Shown piece after piece: positions 22,308 through 34,510 of a stretch of DNA of 64,000 nt (its first letter is position 1; each line of letters opens with the position of its first letter). The stretch comes from Alligator mississippiensis (taxonomy: Eukaryota; Chordata; Crocodylia; Alligatoridae): contig NC_081824.1 in NCBI RefSeq assembly GCF_030867095.1, forward strand, positions 115,886,162-115,950,161, written 5' to 3'. Both the position numbers and the translations under genes were made by a program. The notes beneath the pieces were generated by a model that was given only the letters and a program-made list of their open reading frames with translations, was not told the DNA's origin and did not search any database.

Positions 22308-22947
22308 GAGTTTGTTTCTGGGCAAACCTAGGATTGCCTTGGTCTCAGTAGTGCAAGCAGCTCAGTGTAACTCATGCTTAGTCCCAACTAGGATTTATGC
22401 GGCAGGGGCAAGATCCTATTCCAAGAGTTTAAGTGGACTTGGGAGCCTATAAATGTGATCTTATTCCACCTTGTTTGAGTTCCTGAACAACTGTTAATGA
22501 ACTACTTTTGCCAACCTCTTAACTGTAAGACTATGCCATAAAAAGCAGTGAGGAGGAAGATTACCCACCTACCTTTTACATCAACCTGTTTTCATGGACC
22601 TCAGCAGGGTGGAAATGGGATTGCATTTGGCACTTAAGCCCACTTTGGTGCTTAACAGGTGGAATGGAAAAAATAGGCCCCCTGCCTGTCCTGCCTGAGG
22701 GACTCAAGCCAGCAGTCTTTTCAAAGATACATTTAATGGGTTAGAGACAGATCCAGAGCTGCATCCACACATTTTGTTTACTATTTATCTAACAAGTGTT
22801 GAGATTTCTACATTATAGAAAACTCTGATATATATAGGAAAGTAATTATTATTATTACAAACTAATATAGAAATAAATATTGTGGAGCAGTTAATACCAC
22901 ATACCTAATATACCTGACATTAAGGCTCCTTTATACTTGAAGCTAAT
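22308..22947. other. Noncoding spacer
   Basis: No recognised feature. Confidence 0.4.
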
Positions 22948-23055
22948 GGCACAATAGGATCTAATGTGCAGTTCACACAATTGCACCTCCTTCCATGCCA
23001 CAATTGCATGGCAGGAGGTGTGATTGTGGGATTGCACATTAAATCCCATTGTGCC
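22948..23055. repeat. 108-nt palindrome
   Basis: 'ggcacaatagg...taatgtgca' and its inverted copy pair across the whole length, meeting at the near-palindrome ccatgccacaattgcatgg. A MITE-like cruciform-forming repeat. Confidence 0.8.
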
Positions 23056-23570
23056 TTATTGGTGGCTCAATCCCCAGCTCCCCTTGCATTAGGAAGCTAC
23101 CACAGCTAGGAACCCCATGCACCCAGTTGAGTGGTTCACAGCCATGGGGGCACCCCATGCACCCCTGGGGCTGGAGGATCACTGCTGCAGTGATCTCCCT
23201 GCCTCAGGGGTGCAGGAAAACCCCTGGAGCTGGGGGACCACCTCAGGGTAATCCCCCTTCCCCAGGGATGTGGGAAACCCCTGCAGACAGAGGATCACCC
23301 TGACCCTCCAGCTGTGGGGGTTTCCCACTTCCACAATACTTAGGGCTTAGAGGTTTTGTGCTGGGCATGGTGCACCCCTGCAGTTGGGACTCCCAGCTGA
23401 TAGGACTCCCAGCCCAGGGGAGACCCTGTTAGACATGCAAATTAAATCTCAATAGCAACCAGCTATCAAGTTAGTACACATTTTCAAGGTCTAACTTTAT
23501 AGCTGGCTGGAGCTTTTTATTGTGTGATAGCTACTTTGCATGCATAGCTGATCTCCATGTAATTACATAA
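23056..23570. repeat. GC-rich palindromic continuation
   Basis: Contains 'cactgctgcagtg' and repeated 'ggggtttcc / ggaaacccc'-like inverted words. It probably belongs to the same element as 22948-23055, but the right border is not defined. Confidence 0.4.
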
Positions 23571-25700
23571 TCAGTTATTTGTGCAATACCTGTGAGGTGT
23601 AGAGGGGGCCAAAGCCACAAAAGAAAAAATATGGAAATAAACAGAAGTGGTAATTTAATAATATAGCTCTCTACCTCTTGTGTTTGCTACAACTGCCTTA
23701 CAACACGAAACATCTACCATGCTTACCCTGTTCCCATTCTGCCTTTGGCATGCACTCTTTTACCAGACTGTTGTTCCTCAACACAAGTAGTTATAGATGT
23801 TTGATTCAATAGTTGGTTGTGTTGGGAGAAGATAATTTAGAGAAACCATTGTGTACAGAAAAGTGATTAAAGGAGGTGATGAAAAGCTGGCATCTCTTTT
23901 GAGAACAAAAATTTGTATATGAAACCTCATCCCAGTTGGCTGCTTACTGTCAGAAAAAAACGGTTTTTAGCTCATATCAGAACACTAAACCCAATGTGGT
24001 GCCTCTGCTGTTTACTTCTATAATAAAATATTTTGTCTAATTTTACAAGATAACAAAAGTGGCCTTAAGGCAATTTTTTGAACACCTTTTATTTACTCTT
24101 GCAACCAAGCATCCTGTTTTCTGTCAGTTCTATTCAGTGCCATCAGATTATGATGAGCCATTTATTATATATGCTGTTTTTAACTAGTTATAGGACATTG
24201 TATAACCACATTAGGGGAATTTCTCTTAATTGTAGGTAGAATGACCTCCATATCTTTTTTTTCCTTTTTCATCTCTACCATAATCCACTGGAGCTTTTTT
24301 AAGATTGCTTTCTGGAAACAGCAATTATTACCATTAACATCCTTATATTGTTTTCCTTTTTGTTTCATTTAATATAATAATCTCTCAAAATATTTATTTT
24401 TTTATTTCAATTTAAATAACCAATAAAATCTAGGAAAATTTTGGTTCTAGGGACCTCATAGAAAATGCCCTGCCAGCAGTAAAGAGGCAAGCAGTAAAGG
24501 TTGAAAAATTAATTAATGTGTATTGTGTGCCACGTAGAAGCAGCATGTCTACCAAAATTCTGATCATTATTTAGAGTATCATTAATGACAAATAAGAGGA
24601 CTACAAAAGAGATTATGAAAACTGTAGTGGCCAGAACCTTAACACAGTCCCCCAGAAAGCAGTGAGGTTGTCCAGTTGTAACAAAAGAAAACTTTGCCAA
24701 GAATTCTTTGAAGATTTAGGGAAGATTCCTGCCCCCCCTCCCCCGCCCCCCGATGTTTTCACAAAGTAAACTGAAGCCAGAAGGTGTCCAACTTTCTGCA
24801 AAGAGGGTCAAATAATATTCTTAATGATAGTCCATTGACTTTTATTACAAAATGTAACTCTATGACACCCAGCCAATCTCTCCAAACTTTCAGCTGGAGA
24901 CTTGTGCAGAGTTTAATGGTAGAATCTGTAGTCACTAATTTTTAGGGTGAGGTTGTGACTCCCTCTCTGTGCCTGTGCAGAGCAGAAAGGGGCATCTAAA
25001 CATGGGCTGCACAGTTAGGTCCTTAACATTTTCTTCTCATCTTTTGACCCCTACAGTTGAATTTTTAACTTACCAGTTGTTTTGTCTATTTAGTTAATTA
25101 GCCTTGAAAATCGACATTGTTTTTCTTTCTTTTTTCTTGACCTTCCCTTGCCAAAATACATACTTGCTTTGTTGGGCCACATAACAACTTCTGCTGCAGT
25201 CACTATATTTATTTTGAGTGAAATACTATATTTGCTTTTCTGTGTTAGCAACTTAGGGAGCATGACATAATAAAGAGGGAAAGTGTCATTCACAGTAGCA
25301 CAGTTTTGTTTTTTTGTTTTTTTAACATTAAAACAAACATCTATGCTACATATTACAGGAAATGTGAACTGCAAATGTCATTCTTATTACTTCTGGACTG
25401 GTTTTAGCCATTAGGCTTAACCTTGTGCAGGTGACAACATGCAGATGTGCTACCTCATAAAGAATCCTGAAAAGGAATAGTGATACATTCTTGTTCCCTA
25501 CTAGCTCTAACAGGACGTGCTTTACTTCAGCCCTTTATTGGGACCAGTTTGCTTCTAGTGGCAAGTCATCACTGATGATGGCTAGAAGTAGACCTAAGGA
25601 TTCCACCTACTCCCTACCTTTCTCTGCCCATGTCTTCCCCAACTAAATGGGATAGAGAATATAGTTTCAACTCATAGGCAGAGGGAGAAAAAAATTATTT
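23571..25700. other. AT-rich noncoding stretch
   Basis: Unique-looking DNA with a C-run at about 24731-24749. No exon or repeat recognised. Confidence 0.5.
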
Positions 25701-26470
25701 GGGGGAGTTAAGCATGCATGTGCTCCCCACCCTCCAACAGGTAAGTCTGTGTGGGAAGGGGCAGGGGTGGAGGCAGATCAAGGCTCCCATGGTGAGGGAG
25801 GAAGTGGGGCACAGTCAGGGGCAGAGGCTGAGGTGAATGGGGCCCCAGCTGGGCTGGGTGGTGAGACAATCGGAGTCCAGGTGTCTCATCCACAGATGCG
25901 GAAGGGCTCCTGCCACTCTGCGCAACCCAGTGGAGGCCTGGGGGAGCCCCCCAATCTATGCACAGGGTTGAGGCATTAGACCCTGCACGCTGCGCTTTGC
26001 ACCCCACTGCAGCTGCCACTGCCTCCAGAGCTGTACGATGTCTTGAGCTTCCTGCCACTGGGCAGGCAGGGTGCAGCTCAGCTGCAGTAGGCACATTGTG
26101 TCACATGCTCCTGGGGCAGCTGCAGTGGGGTGCAAAGCACAGCGCACTGTGGCAGCCACCTCCATCCCACAGACAGATTGGGGGACATGTGCACCCTGGG
26201 CCTCGGCTGGGGTACACGCAGCAGAAGGAACCCCCTGCACCCCTCGATGAGTTGCCCGGGTTCCAATTGTCCCATCATCCAGCCTGGCCGGGGCCCCATT
26301 CACCCCTGCCCCTGCCTCTGCCCTGCTCCCTCCCTCACCACTGGGGCCTCAATCTGCCCCTCCATAGCCCCTTCCCCTTCACAGAATCGACTGATACTTG
26401 CCTGCCATGCTGGGCAGCTAGTGATTCATACACTGGACTATGATCCTGGCTGCATGCATGCCCCTCCCCA
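25701..26470. mobile_element. 770-bp GC-rich palindromic element
   Basis: The two halves are inverted imperfect copies with a centre near 26066. Arm segments 25995-26017 and 26115-26137 are perfect 23-mers, and 'ggtgaatggggcccc' recurs inverted. The outer ends share 'gcatgcatg'. Each arm carries a splice-donor-like site: CAGGTAAGT at 25738-25746 (+) and CAGGCAAGT at 26396-26404 (-). The same module appears in the elements at 43.1 and 45.4 kb. The open frames inside are by-products of GC richness. Confidence 0.8.
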
Positions 26471-26650
26471 GCCCTGCTGCTGCTGCCTGGAGCCCATGGC
26501 CAAGTTTGCTTGTGGCCCTACCCACTGCCCCATGTTTGGGAGGGCTGAGTCCCAGCCTTCCACCACTTAAGTTTCATCTGCAATTATAATGTGGTGAGTT
26601 GCACAAAGGTCTTATTCCTCTGTGTGGCCAGTATGGTCTGAGTCACAGTG

Positions 26651-27113
26651 GGTGTATCTATATGTGTATATTAATGCAACACATATTGGGCCAGAGTTTA
26701 GTGCTCCCAGGTGCCATGTTTACATGTGCACCCAGGACCACAGAATGTTGAGCTGGCTTGCAGCAGGCCTGACTGGCAGAGGTGGCCCAGGAAGTCAGCC
26801 TGCCAGCCCAGGGCTGCTCCGCCCCAGCTCAACGTGCTGCAAAGGGGCTGGCTGGGACACAAGAATGATCTAGTGAAGGGCTAGCCAGTAGGGAGCCCTC
26901 ACACTGAAGCACCCTCATGCCCAGGCAGCCAAGTCTACATGTGTACTGCTTCAGAGTAAACAACTGCAGCAGGATAGTACTTATATTTACAAGCACTACC
27001 CTGCTGCAGAGTTTATTAGTTTACTCCAAGTTTAGTCCTGTATGTGTAGACACTGAGACATTTACTGTGGAGCTAATTAGCCAACTCCGCAGTAAACATC
27101 ATGTAGATGCACC
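26651..27113. mobile_element. MITE with 5-bp target duplication
   Basis: The inverted ends ggtgtatctatatg and ggtgcatctacatg are flanked by exact CAGTG duplications (26646-26650 and 27114-27118). A central palindrome pairs 'gttgagctgg' with 'ccagctcaac'. It is homologous along its length to 60037-60491. No coding sequence. Confidence 0.85.
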
Positions 27114-27118
27114 CAGTG

Positions 27119-27487
27119 TAAACTAGCATTACTAAGAAAAGAGTCATAAAGTAACTGAGCTGCAGTTGCAAAATTGAACAGGAAAAATTGTCTAAACTGT
27201 GACTTTGCTGTGCTGGAACGCCATCTCTATAACTGGCAGAGCAAACAAATGAGCATCTCAAAGTGTAGGCCCCAATTTATTAAAGCAGAAGCCAAACTTC
27301 AAAAACTACTGAAGCATGTTTAAAATTAGGCACCTCCTTAGCTAGCTTGTTGCATCAGGGCCAAAGAGAATAAAAGAAATATTAAAAATAGAACTACTGT
27401 TACCACAGCAAATGCCATTTAAAAAATATAAGTATGGGATTTGAACTGTGAATGAGCGTGCTTTTTTCTGTTAATTTGGTAAGTTAT

Positions 27488-27548
<61 letters not shown>

Positions 27549-27990
27549 TACATACATGTATGTATGCTTTGCTGAATTGAGGCCTACAATCTGAGATGTT
27601 CATTTGTTAGGGGGGTGCCTAATTTTAATCATGCACCAGTAGTTTTTTAAAGTTTGGCTTCCGCTTTGATGAACTGGGACCTACAATCTGAGATGCTCAT
27701 CTGTTTGCTCTTCCAGTTACAGAGATGGCATTCCAGCACAGCAAAGTCACAGTTTGGACAACTTTTCCTGTTAAATTTTGCAACATCAGCTCAGTTACCT
27801 TACTACTATTTTCTTAGTAATGCTGGTTTACAGCATGACTCAGACCATATATGTATGTATGTATGTCTATATATAATAATAACTTACCAAGTTAGAGGAA
27901 AATAGTACACTTATTCATAATTCAGATCCCATACTTCTACTTTTTAAATGACATTTGCTGTGGTAACAGCAGTTCTATTTTTATATGTAT
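27119..27990. repeat. Inverted, permuted duplication around a TA microsatellite
   Basis: Block X (27119-27343) recurs inverted at 27604-27827 and block Y (27372-27489) recurs inverted at 27879-27990, with roughly 80-87% identity by eye. A simple inverted repeat would give Y' then X'; here the order is X' then Y'. A partial extra piece of X' lies at 27566-27608. A (TA)n(CA)n tract sits between the halves. Confidence 0.8.
27492..27550. repeat. (TA)n(CA)n microsatellite
   Basis: About 22 TA units followed by CA units, within the inverted duplication. Confidence 0.95.
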
Positions 27991-28368
27991 GTATGCATGT
28001 GTATGAGCTATTAAGGAAGTTATTATATTTTGTTGTTTTCCCTCTGGTTGCAGAAATTACTAAAGACAGCTACAGAGGCATTTCAGATACAAAAATCCAG
28101 GAATGGGTGATTCTTCCATGCATATTATGTATTTAGTGCCCAAACTTGTGTGGTGCCGCATGCCCTCTGTTCACTAGGAAACAGGGGTATTATTATTGAT
28201 ATTTGTTGTTAAAAATAGATGTAGCTAAGTCAATGCTCAAAACAGGCATACTATCATTATACATAGACAGGGCAAAATCACGTCCCACAGCATGTCAAAA
28301 ACTCTGCGTTGTGTATTCAATATGGTCTGTGTCTCTAAATTTGCTACTAAACTGTTTTCAGCACCAAT

Positions 28369-28514
28369 TGGGCATGTCTACATGTGGGATTAATATGATA
28401 CAGGGTTACCATGCAGTAAAATACTGCACAATAAGCCTTCCCATGAGCATGACTATACGTGCACTGTGTAGTAGATCAGTCTACTAGGAAGTAAAGTGCC
28501 TTGTGGAGACACAT
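28369..28514. mobile_element. 146-bp MITE with CCAAT duplication
   Basis: The left end tgggcatgtctacatg and the inverted right end atgtgtctccac belong to the 'gtctacatg' group. CCAAT occurs exactly at 28364-28368 and 28515-28519. Internal 'gcagtaaaatactgc' is self-complementary. Confidence 0.65.
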
Positions 28515-28519
28515 CCAAT

Positions 28520-31500
28520 GTGTAGTACACAAGCTCCACTAAACTCGCCCGAGACTTAAGCCCAGATGCTAGTCTGCTTATTGGGCACCTATGTGGACTT
28601 AGATGAGTGATTCTCAACCACAATATTTTGGTGCCGTTAGGTGCTTTTAAAGGTGCCACTGGGTGCCATACAATATTAGCCCTATTAGGTGTGAAAACAC
28701 CTACACAATTCACAAGATAAACCCAGAGATTTCCCTTAAGAATCCATAGTGTCAAAACTATTCTGTCCCTTTGTGGTCTTTCTAAGTTCTTTCCAACAGA
28801 AGAATGACTCTATTGCTTTTCTGTAGTCAAAATGAGTGAAAGATGAGAGCTGGCATTTTACAAGGGGTGACTTGCATCTTTTGAGGGGTACCTTGAGTCT
28901 AGAAGTGATATGGGGCCAAAGTGCATTCCTATTCCATACTGAAACACTGTTAATAAAAAAGGTTGGCCCTCCTTCTCCTCATTGCTTTTCTGTGACTTAG
29001 TCTTAAGGCTAAGATGAAAGCATGGTACAAAAATAGATGCATTAACAGTTTTCAGGGCAGGATGGAATGGGATCCCACTTAGCTGTCTACTCAGGTGACT
29101 GATAGGAGAAGCAAGTTCTGGCCTTCAGAATACAATCCTGAATCCTTCGAAGCCAAACAGTTTTGCTAGCAATTTCAATTAAATGGTCTACTCTGGCAGT
29201 GAAGTACTTCTTTGTGTGAGCAAAAAGGCAGAATTTCAACCTAATGCAAATCTCAGTCTCCTCTCAGAACATTCTGTTTGTTTCCAGTGTTCAGCATATT
29301 TTTCCCCCACCAGCTATATTAATACCTATGCCCTAATACCTAAAAATGTGAAAGCCAGAAGGGCTCTATCTCACAGGGCATAGTTGTGGTGGTAATAGGG
29401 AAAGTGACCAGAACTAATATGACAGGGCAGGAGGCAATAAAAAAGGAGGTTTGTACCTATGATTAAGAATCTAGCCATGATTCTTAGCCATGATCTAGCT
29501 ATGATTAAGTGGAAGATGTCCCACTTTTCCTGAGGGCTCATGTCGCCACTATCAAGCTCTCAGTCATCAAGAAGCAGCTCATATTCCACATCGCATGACA
29601 CTGGACCATGACCAGTAAACATTAGGAAGTCCCCAAGGGCTGCAAACTTGGCAACACCATCTAAACTGGCCCTGTATTAATGCCTGTGAACCTTGTGAGT
29701 ATACTTGGGCTTGGTTTCAAGTTGATAATAAATCCCTGGTACTTGCTCCACACCACTTCTTTATTTAAAGCTAGAAACAGATGTTGTATTAGGACCACTT
29801 TTGCCTGTGTTTGTACTAGAACAAAAAAGTCATGGACGTGGCATGTACTTGCCACCCTTCTAGTTGGGGTTTTAGTGAATGGCTAAATGTACAGCCACTT
29901 TTCTTGCATTGATTCAATGATGCAATCCCAGGTAGACTGTTCAGATGCACTTCACAATATCCCAGGACAAACCGTTAGCACTTCTTATCCAGCAAACTTT
30001 TTTAGGGCTTGTCCCAGGACAACAGACATGGACATTTGAATGACTGCATTGTGTCCTGAGAAGAATTTCTAACATGACAAAATGGGATGTCCTTTCATAG
30101 CCTAAGGGAATCTCACAGTGAAAAACATTTCATACTGGGATTGAGATGCATTAGCTAAGCAGCATGTGGGTGAAACTTGTGCAATGCCTATCTGTTGTTA
30201 AATAATGATTTATGTAAGCATCAAAATCACATTCATGTTATTATTTAAAAAATGCATATTCAACTACTACTGAGAACTAGGTCTCCAAGTCATTATTTCT
30301 ATGGCAAATTTTCACAGTCTAGCAACAAATTCTTAAAAGGAGTTTCTAATGGAAATGCTGATAGGTTGTCAGCTATGCATAGTGGTGAGAATGGCATTAC
30401 TATAATCAGAATGACCATGAGTCAGTTTAACAAATAATAAAATACCAGTAAATAGATGAGGCTTTAAGCCTATTCATTAGGCTCACTTTCTGATGAGTTA
30501 AAACAGACTTCTTACTTCTGGTACATAAACACCCCCAGGCAGTCAAAATCTGTCACGGATAAGGCTGGTGTGACAAAGTTTATTTAGTTCTAGAATACAG
30601 CAGTCAGAAAAATGTAAGAAACCACATATGGTGGCATAGTGCTTCTAAGTCTGTAAACTAGAAGGGAAATTTTCTGGTTAAAAATTCTGATATGTTTTAA
30701 TAATATGTATTATCCTACTAAAAATAAGATATCTGTGGGACTGGTTTTGAACAATGAGACTGCTAAGAATATTATTACTAAAAAGTGGAACCATTGTTTG
30801 AAATGGTCCCCGGCTGGAGGGTTGTTTGGTGGGAAAATATTTTAACAGGGTTTCTTATTAGTGTGATTGTTCTCAAGATATAACACCAGTATTAAAATGC
30901 AATGGAATGTTCACTAAATGCAGATCCTTAATAGATGATAAATAGCTCATGGCAAATTTAATTAGATAAAGCTCCATCTCAGACTTTCACTTCAGACTCT
31001 TAAAAAAATTATATTCTAGTACATTTAGCAGATTTACTCTAAACTGGCAATCATATTTCAGGATTTAGGAGGCAAATTTCTGGGAGAGACCACTATAGGT
31101 TATTGTCTATATTGTACTCACATTGTTCATGGCATCTTATAGAAGCCCATTCCCTTCTCCTTGGAGCTGACAATCTAAGGGTCTGAGCCTGCACAAACTG
31201 ACAATCCTACTCAAGATTTGGAATTACAGGCATGATAAAGTGTTTGTAGGACTGAGCCATAAGTGGACAAAATAAAGAAGTCTGAAGAAGCAAGGAATGA
31301 ATATCAATTGGTTGGCAGATTTGGTTTTGATTTATTTTGTCATGTAACAGTTGTAAAGAGTTCATAAATCCATAACAAATGTATTCCGTTAACAACCTTA
31401 TTTATACAGTGGTACACTATTATATGCTTTATTCAATTTTTACATATTATTATAAAGCACTTTTGAACAACATTACAACTATGTGAAATGAGGTAGTGGC

Positions 31501-31892
31501 TTGAGGGTTAACAAATGCCAGCAGGTTACAGTTCCTATAACAGTCAGCCATTCTTTGTCAGTCATTCTACCTAGAATGGCGGAAGAGTTTATACCTTTGT
31601 ATTTAAGGCTCCTCCCCGCCTCCACCTCCCCTGCTCCCCGCTCCCAAGATAAAGGTGAAATCCTAGGGCCTAGGCCATTTGGAGGTCAATGGGAAAACTT
31701 GCATTGACTTCAATAAAAGCGAGGTTTCAGTCTTTCAGCTGAATTGCCACTTATCACTTTTCTTGATTTGATGAAAAGAATCATTAAAGTTATGCAGAGC
31801 AGTGTGTTAAGTGCTATAGTGGAGCAGAGGTCTTCCAGCAATTGTCTTACATTTTTAGAGCCTAAATACCACGTTAGCACAATAATTTCATA
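28520..31892. other. Noncoding stretch
   Basis: AT-rich DNA. 31660-31730 holds a short inverted pair (gtgaaatcct / aggtttca) around 'ttgacttcaat', a small palindromic repeat seen widely in amniotes. 31150-31190 resembles a worn L2/MIR piece. No coding exon recognised. Confidence 0.45.
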
Positions 31893-32278
31893 GGTTCACA
31901 GTTGGTAGGGTCGGAAGGGACCTCAGCAGATCATCAAGTCCGACCCCCTGCCATGGGCAGGAAAGGATGCTGGGGTCAAATGACCCCAACTAAGTGATTA
32001 TCTAGCCTCCTTTTGAAGACCCCCAGGGTAGGAGCGAGCACCACTTCCCTTGGAAGTTGGTTCCAGATCCTAGCCACCCTGACTGTGAAGTAGTGCCTCC
32101 TGATGTCTAGCCTGAACCTACTCTCAGTCAACTTATGACCGTTATTCCTAGTTACTCCTGGTAGTGCTCAGGGGAATGGGGTCTCTCCTGTTCCCCGCTG
32201 GTCCCTCTTGGTAAGTTTAAAGATGGCCTCCAGATCCCCTCTCAGTCTTCTCTTGAGGAGGCTGAACAGGTTCAGGTC
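31893..32278 (-). mobile_element. CR1 3' fragment, minus strand
   Basis: It begins at the plus-strand low end with 'gttggtagggtcggaaggga' (inverted CR1 3' end) and runs into C-terminal coding for VRRHYFTVRVARIWNQLP-like sequence. It abuts the next CR1 tail directly at 32278/32279, suggesting insertion at or near that tail. Confidence 0.88.
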
Positions 32279-33388
32279 ATAGTTTCATAGTTTCATAGTT
32301 GGTAGAGTCAGAAGGGACCTGAGTAGTTCATCAAGTCCAACCCCCTGCTGTGGCAGAAAAGAGTACTGGGGTCAAACAACCCCAGTGACGTGTTCATCTA
32401 GCCTCCTCTTAAAGACCCCCAGGGTAGGAGCCAATACCACCTCTCTTGGAAGTTGGATGCCTAAAACTTGAGGCAGTACTCCAACTGCGGCCTGACCAAT
32501 GTTGCATAGAGGGGGAGGATCACCTCCTTGGACCAGCTTGAGATGCATCTGTGGATGCATGACAAGGTGAGGTTGACCTTCCTGACCGCGTCCCCACACT
32601 GTCAGCCCACGTTCATTTTGGCATCAATAATGACTCCAAGATCCTTTTCTGCCTCTGCACGGATGAGAAGGGAGTTCCCCAGCCTGTAGGTATGCTGCTG
32701 GTTCTTCCCCCCCAGGTGCAGTACCTTGCACTTCTCAGTGCTGAAACCCATCCTGTTCTCATCCATCCACCCCTGTAACCTGTCTAAGTCTGATTGCAGC
32801 CTAATCCTCCCTTCTAGCGTGTCCACTTCTCCCCACATCTTAGTGTCGTCTGTGAATTTGAACAGGGTGCTTTTTATCACCTTGTCCAAGTAGCTGATGA
32901 TAATGCTGAACAGTGCAGGCCCGAGGACTGAGCCCTGCGGATCCCCACTGCCCACATCCCTCCACGGTGAATAAGACCCATCCACCACCACTCTCTGGGT
33001 GCGGCCCTCCAGCCAGTTAGTGACCCATTTGACTGTGCAGGTGTCGATGCCACAGTTCCCTAGTTTTTTAATGAGAACGGAGTGAGAGACAGTGTCGAAG
33101 GCCTTCCTAAAGTCCAGAAAGACTACGTCCACTGTTACACCTGCATCTAAGGATTTTGTGACCTGGTCATAGAAAGCCAACAGGTTGGTCTGACAGGACC
33201 TGCCTCTAATGAACCCATGTTGGTTGCCCTGCTGGCCCCTCGCGGACGTGCACCAGGATAATTCTCTCAAAAAGCTTACCCAGGATCGAGGTAAGACTAA
33301 CTGGCCTATAGTTTCCTGGGTCCTCCTTCCTTCCTTTTTTGAAAATGAGAACCACAATGGCCCTTTTCCAGGCACACACCAGTGGGCC
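32279..33388 (-). mobile_element. CR1 LINE, RT region, internal deletion
   Basis: The minus-strand frame (32602-33600) gives a long CR1 reverse transcriptase: [33 protein letters not shown] (motif A), GDPQGSVLGPALF, then FTDDTKMWG (32845-32856; usually FADD), DENRMGFSTEKCKVLHLG and LGVIIDAKMN. Nearer the 3' end, coding for LEYC is joined at about 32455 to LPREVVLAPTLGVFKRRL, skipping about 330 bp. The RT part is nearly intact, but the copy is 5'-truncated and deleted. Confidence 0.92.
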
Positions 33389-33786
33389 AGGCCAACTCTG
33401 TTCACCATGTGCAGCCCCTGGGTTTCAGGTGGTGCCACACCACTGGGAGTTGTGTCTTCAGTGGGCCATGAGTGCACCAATGGCCCAGCTGGCTGCTGCC
33501 ACCAGTGCCAGGGGCTGTGCATCACAGTGGGGGGAGAAGGGGATGGGTATTTGGTGTCACCCACCTCAAACCCCCTTCCACAAACCCCATATACCCCCAT
33601 AAACCCCCCACCCTACATACCCACCCACAAACCCCACAGCCCCCCATACCCACAGCCCCCACACACCTACCCACAAACCTCACACCCCTCATACCCCTTC
33701 CTACCACCCTCTTGCAAACCCCACATCCCCCCCATATCTTACACCCTGTATGCCCAAGTGCCAGAGAAGATGGGACCTGCTGGTGG
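33389..33786. repeat. C-rich degenerate minisatellite
   Basis: 33545-33750 is built of 'ccccatacccac / cacaaacccc' words, lacks G on the plus strand, and is very irregular. 33389-33540 is GC-rich without recognised content. Both may belong to the element whose right end is at 34106. Confidence 0.7.
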
Positions 33787-34106
33787 GAGGTAAGGCTGCA
33801 GGGGCAGCTGTCCTCACATCCTGGTTAGCAACGGGTCAGGGGGAACTGATTTTTCAGCATATAGATATGTAGAATTTATTTTATTATGATGATAGAGGCA
33901 CTGGTAGGCTTCCAAATGGTTTAAAAAATGTAAATATATCAATAAAACATTGCTCAACTGATCTCTCTCTCTCTCTCTATATATATATAGTGGCATTTCA
34001 TTTTAATCATGGAAGAACATGGATTTTGGGGTATTTTAATGAGTGAATTTGGGATTTTTTTATCAGAGAATTTGTAATTTTTAAACAGGGAACACCGGGA
34101 TTCCTG
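33787..34106. mobile_element. hAT-like element, right-end fragment
   Basis: 33820-34106 aligns with 46780-47067: shared 'aatttattttattat', 'aaatatatcaataaa', 'atatatatagtgg' and 'tttaatcatgga', ending near 'accgggattcctg'. It includes GAGGTAAGG at 33787-33795, in the position of the splice-donor-like site of related elements. A (tc)n(ta)n run lies at 33961-33990. The left end is not found. Confidence 0.65.
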
Positions 34107-34139
34107 CTAGTGAGGTGAGTGGCGAGACCCAGGCAGAGG

Positions 34140-34510
34140 AGCCTGCCCAGGGCTGACATCAGGGACCCAGCTAGAGGGCAGATGAGGTGGCTGACATCCT
34201 GGCCATTTGGGACCAGGAGGACATGCTTTGACAGTCCAAAGCAGGCCACCACAATGACCATATCCTCCAGGTGATAGCTGCCGAGATGGCAGGGTTGACA
34301 GACACATAGAAGCAGTGCTTCATGAAGGTCAACTGTGCAGCCACAGCCCACTGCCAGCTGGTCCAGAGGTTCAGGTGGCTCTGCTATAGTATCCATGCAA
34401 CAGCCCAGGTGGTTATGAGGTCCCCATTCAGGTCTGGCAGGTTCAAGGGGCTGGATGCTGTTGCAGGGGATAGCAGGTCACAGATAGGAAGCAGCCCCTG
34501 CTGCCAGACT
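34140..34510 (+). pseudogene. Harbinger Myb/SANT-like protein remnant
   Basis: The frame from 34178 reads ADEVADILAIWDQEDML, stop (34229), QSKAGHHNDHILQVIAAEMA, stop (34307), KQCFMKVN; 34445 onward gives RFKGLDAVAG. This is the tri-helical Myb/SANT domain order of Harbinger accessory proteins (EV..LL.IW, then I...IA.EMA, then QC..K..). A Trp just upstream has become a stop. It is a second Harbinger trace, separate from the 10-12 kb copy, with no transposase nearby. Confidence 0.75.

Noticed and set aside
29560..29890. Possible coding fragment on either strand
   Set aside because: Both strands are open for about 65 codons, but no domain, splice context or repeat match could be defended.
33209..33828. 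Plus-strand Pro-rich frame of 194 residues
   Set aside because: Antisense to CR1 at its start, then a C-rich minisatellite.
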